Source: an uncultured bacterium
GTDB lineage: Bacteria > Cyanobacteriota > Vampirovibrionia > Gastranaerophilales > Gastranaerophilaceae
NCBI GenBank assembly: GCA_947365485.1
Contig: CANAXK010000098.1
Location: 1 to 6,748, forward strand
Length of the DNA: 6,748 bases
Reading direction: 5' to 3'
Made by a program: the position numbers and the translations under genes. A model generated the notes under the pieces. The model had not been told where the DNA came from, searched no databases, and was given only the letters and a program-made list of their open reading frames with translations. Numbering within the stretch: the first letter of the stretch is position 1; the number at the start of each line of letters is the position of its first letter. This document shows, one piece after another, positions 6,286-6,748 of the stretch.

Positions 6286-6312
6286 TGTAGAGTCCCTTTT
6301 GAGACGGGGTAG

Positions 6313-6690
6313 CTATTTCAGCTGCTCTTTAGTGTGTTTTTCAAGCTTCTTGAACACTTCATTACCAATCACGTGTTCGATCTTGCATGCGGTCTCTTCG
6401 GCAATCTCATGGTTTACGCCAAGAACTTTTTCAAAAAACAGGGAAAGGATTTCATGTTTTTTGATAACTTCTTTTGCTTTTTTGACTCCAGAGTCGGTTA
6501 TAGAGATTGTGCCGTAGTGACCGTAGTTTATGAGTCCAAGCTGTTCGAGTTTCTGGAGTGCTTCTGTTACAGATGCGCGTGAAACATTTAATTTTCTTGA
6601 GACCTCAATTGCCTTAACCTTGTTCTCTGCAACAAAAATATTATAAACCGCCTCTATATAATCCTCTAAGCTTGAAGAGATTTCAGCCAC
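6313..6690 (-). CDS. Short DtxR/MntR-family metal-dependent transcriptional regulator
   Basis: This 125-residue protein has the two core domains of DtxR-type repressors, which bind operators when loaded with Fe2+ or Mn2+. The winged helix-turn-helix spans about 5-70 (EDYIEAVYNI, then VSRKLNVSRASVTEALQKLEQLG split by the turn) and the metal-binding dimerisation domain about 70-125. Metal ligands by DtxR numbering are D10, E13, H79, C102, E105 and H106. D10/E13 resembles MntR, while C102-x2-E105-H106 resembles DtxR/IdeR. The second DtxR site (E83, H98) is absent: S83 and E98. The C-terminal SH3-like domain of DtxR is missing, so the protein is as short as or shorter than MntR (about 142). The start is GTG at 6690, with GGAGG six bases upstream; a nearby ATG at 6695 is in the frame of the upstream gene. 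Its start overlaps the end of the probable folC gene. Whether it senses iron or manganese is undecided. Confidence 0.92.
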   Translation of the reverse strand: MAEISSSLEDYIEAVYNIFVAENKVKAIEVSRKLNVSRASVTEALQKLEQLGLINYGHYGTISITDSGVKKAKEVIKKHEILSLFFEKVLGVNHEIAEETACKIEHVIGNEVFKKLEKHTKEQLK

Positions 6691-6748
6691 TTCATACCTC
6701 CAATCATGTAAAACGACCCGCAGATAATATTAAGTTTGTCACTGCTTA
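6666..6748 (-). CDS. folC: C-terminal end of a probable folylpolyglutamate/dihydrofolate synthase (cut by window end)
   Basis: Only the last 26 residues are in the window. They read through NIICGSFYMIGGMKW and end KSLQA before TAG at 6668-6666. The pattern of two or three hydrophobic residues, then (C/T)GS(L/F)Y, then a hydrophobic-glycine turn is how FolC proteins typically end. FolC adds glutamates to folates and, in many bacteria, also makes dihydrofolate. The frame overlaps the dtxR-like gene by 25 bases, and the ribosome site of that gene lies inside this coding sequence, so the two are likely cotranscribed and translationally coupled. Evidence is a short motif only; a different Mur-ligase-like or unrelated protein is possible. 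Confidence 0.6.
   Translation of the reverse strand, partial: SSDKLNIICGSFYMIGGMKWLKSLQA

Noticed and set aside
6291..6309. CCC/GGG pairing in the typA-dtxR gap as a bidirectional terminator
   Set aside because: Only three base pairs can form, with no adjacent U-tract in either direction.
6340..6354. TTCAAG-CTT-CTTGAA inverted repeat near the end of the dtxR-like gene, as a possible terminator
   Set aside because: It lies inside the coding sequence (VFKKLEK). On the minus strand it is followed by A residues, not U, and on the plus strand the T-run precedes it.
6666..6695. ATG at 6695 as the start of the metalloregulator
   Set aside because: It is in another frame, ends after nine codons at TAG 6668-6666, and lies only one base from GGAGG. 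It is the tail of the probable FolC frame.

Overview
The window is a moderately AT-rich, gene-dense piece of bacterial chromosome. It carries nine protein genes (two cut by the window ends), no RNA genes, no CRISPR array and no mobile element. The TypA sequence, including its ERVLGMVDG and [20 protein letters not shown] stretches, reads closer to remembered cyanobacterial-type BipA than to Firmicutes or proteobacterial versions. Together with the AT-rich codon use and the NarL-type regulator, this suggests a member of the Cyanobacteria/Melainabacteria (Vampirovibrionia) lineage. That placement is an inference and is not proven here.

Layout. From the left end on the minus strand, transcription runs right to left: a two-gene cassette of a UPF0237-type ACT-domain protein and a TPR protein (4363 to 3616), an orphan NarL/LuxR-type response regulator (3511 to 2852) ending in a strong intrinsic terminator, a small basic protein of unknown function (2788 to 2396), then accD, accA and the first 144 codons of prmA (2273 to 1). 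The ACT/TPR cassette is divergent from typA (bipA), which is on the plus strand (4495 to 6285). The 131-base gap between them holds a good extended -10 promoter for the ACT side and a perfect 6-5-6 palindrome at the likely typA promoter. At the right end, on the minus strand and convergent with typA, lies a short DtxR/MntR-type metalloregulator whose first 25 bases overlap the 3' end of a gene that looks like folC.

How the genes fit together. AccD and AccA form the carboxyltransferase half of acetyl-CoA carboxylase, the committed step of fatty acid synthesis. PrmA follows 13 bases later and methylates ribosomal protein L11. TypA is a ribosome-associated GTPase used under stress and in the cold. 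FolC (folate polyglutamylation) and the metal-sensing repressor appear translationally coupled. The rest is a regulatory set: a response regulator without a visible kinase, an amino-acid-sensor-like ACT protein and a TPR adaptor. Most of the window is conserved housekeeping DNA. I see no clear undescribed system. The items most worth checking are the mixed metal-ligand set of the DtxR-like protein, the operator-like palindrome before typA, the terminator whose stem is part of the response-regulator coding sequence, and the unrecognised 130-residue basic protein.
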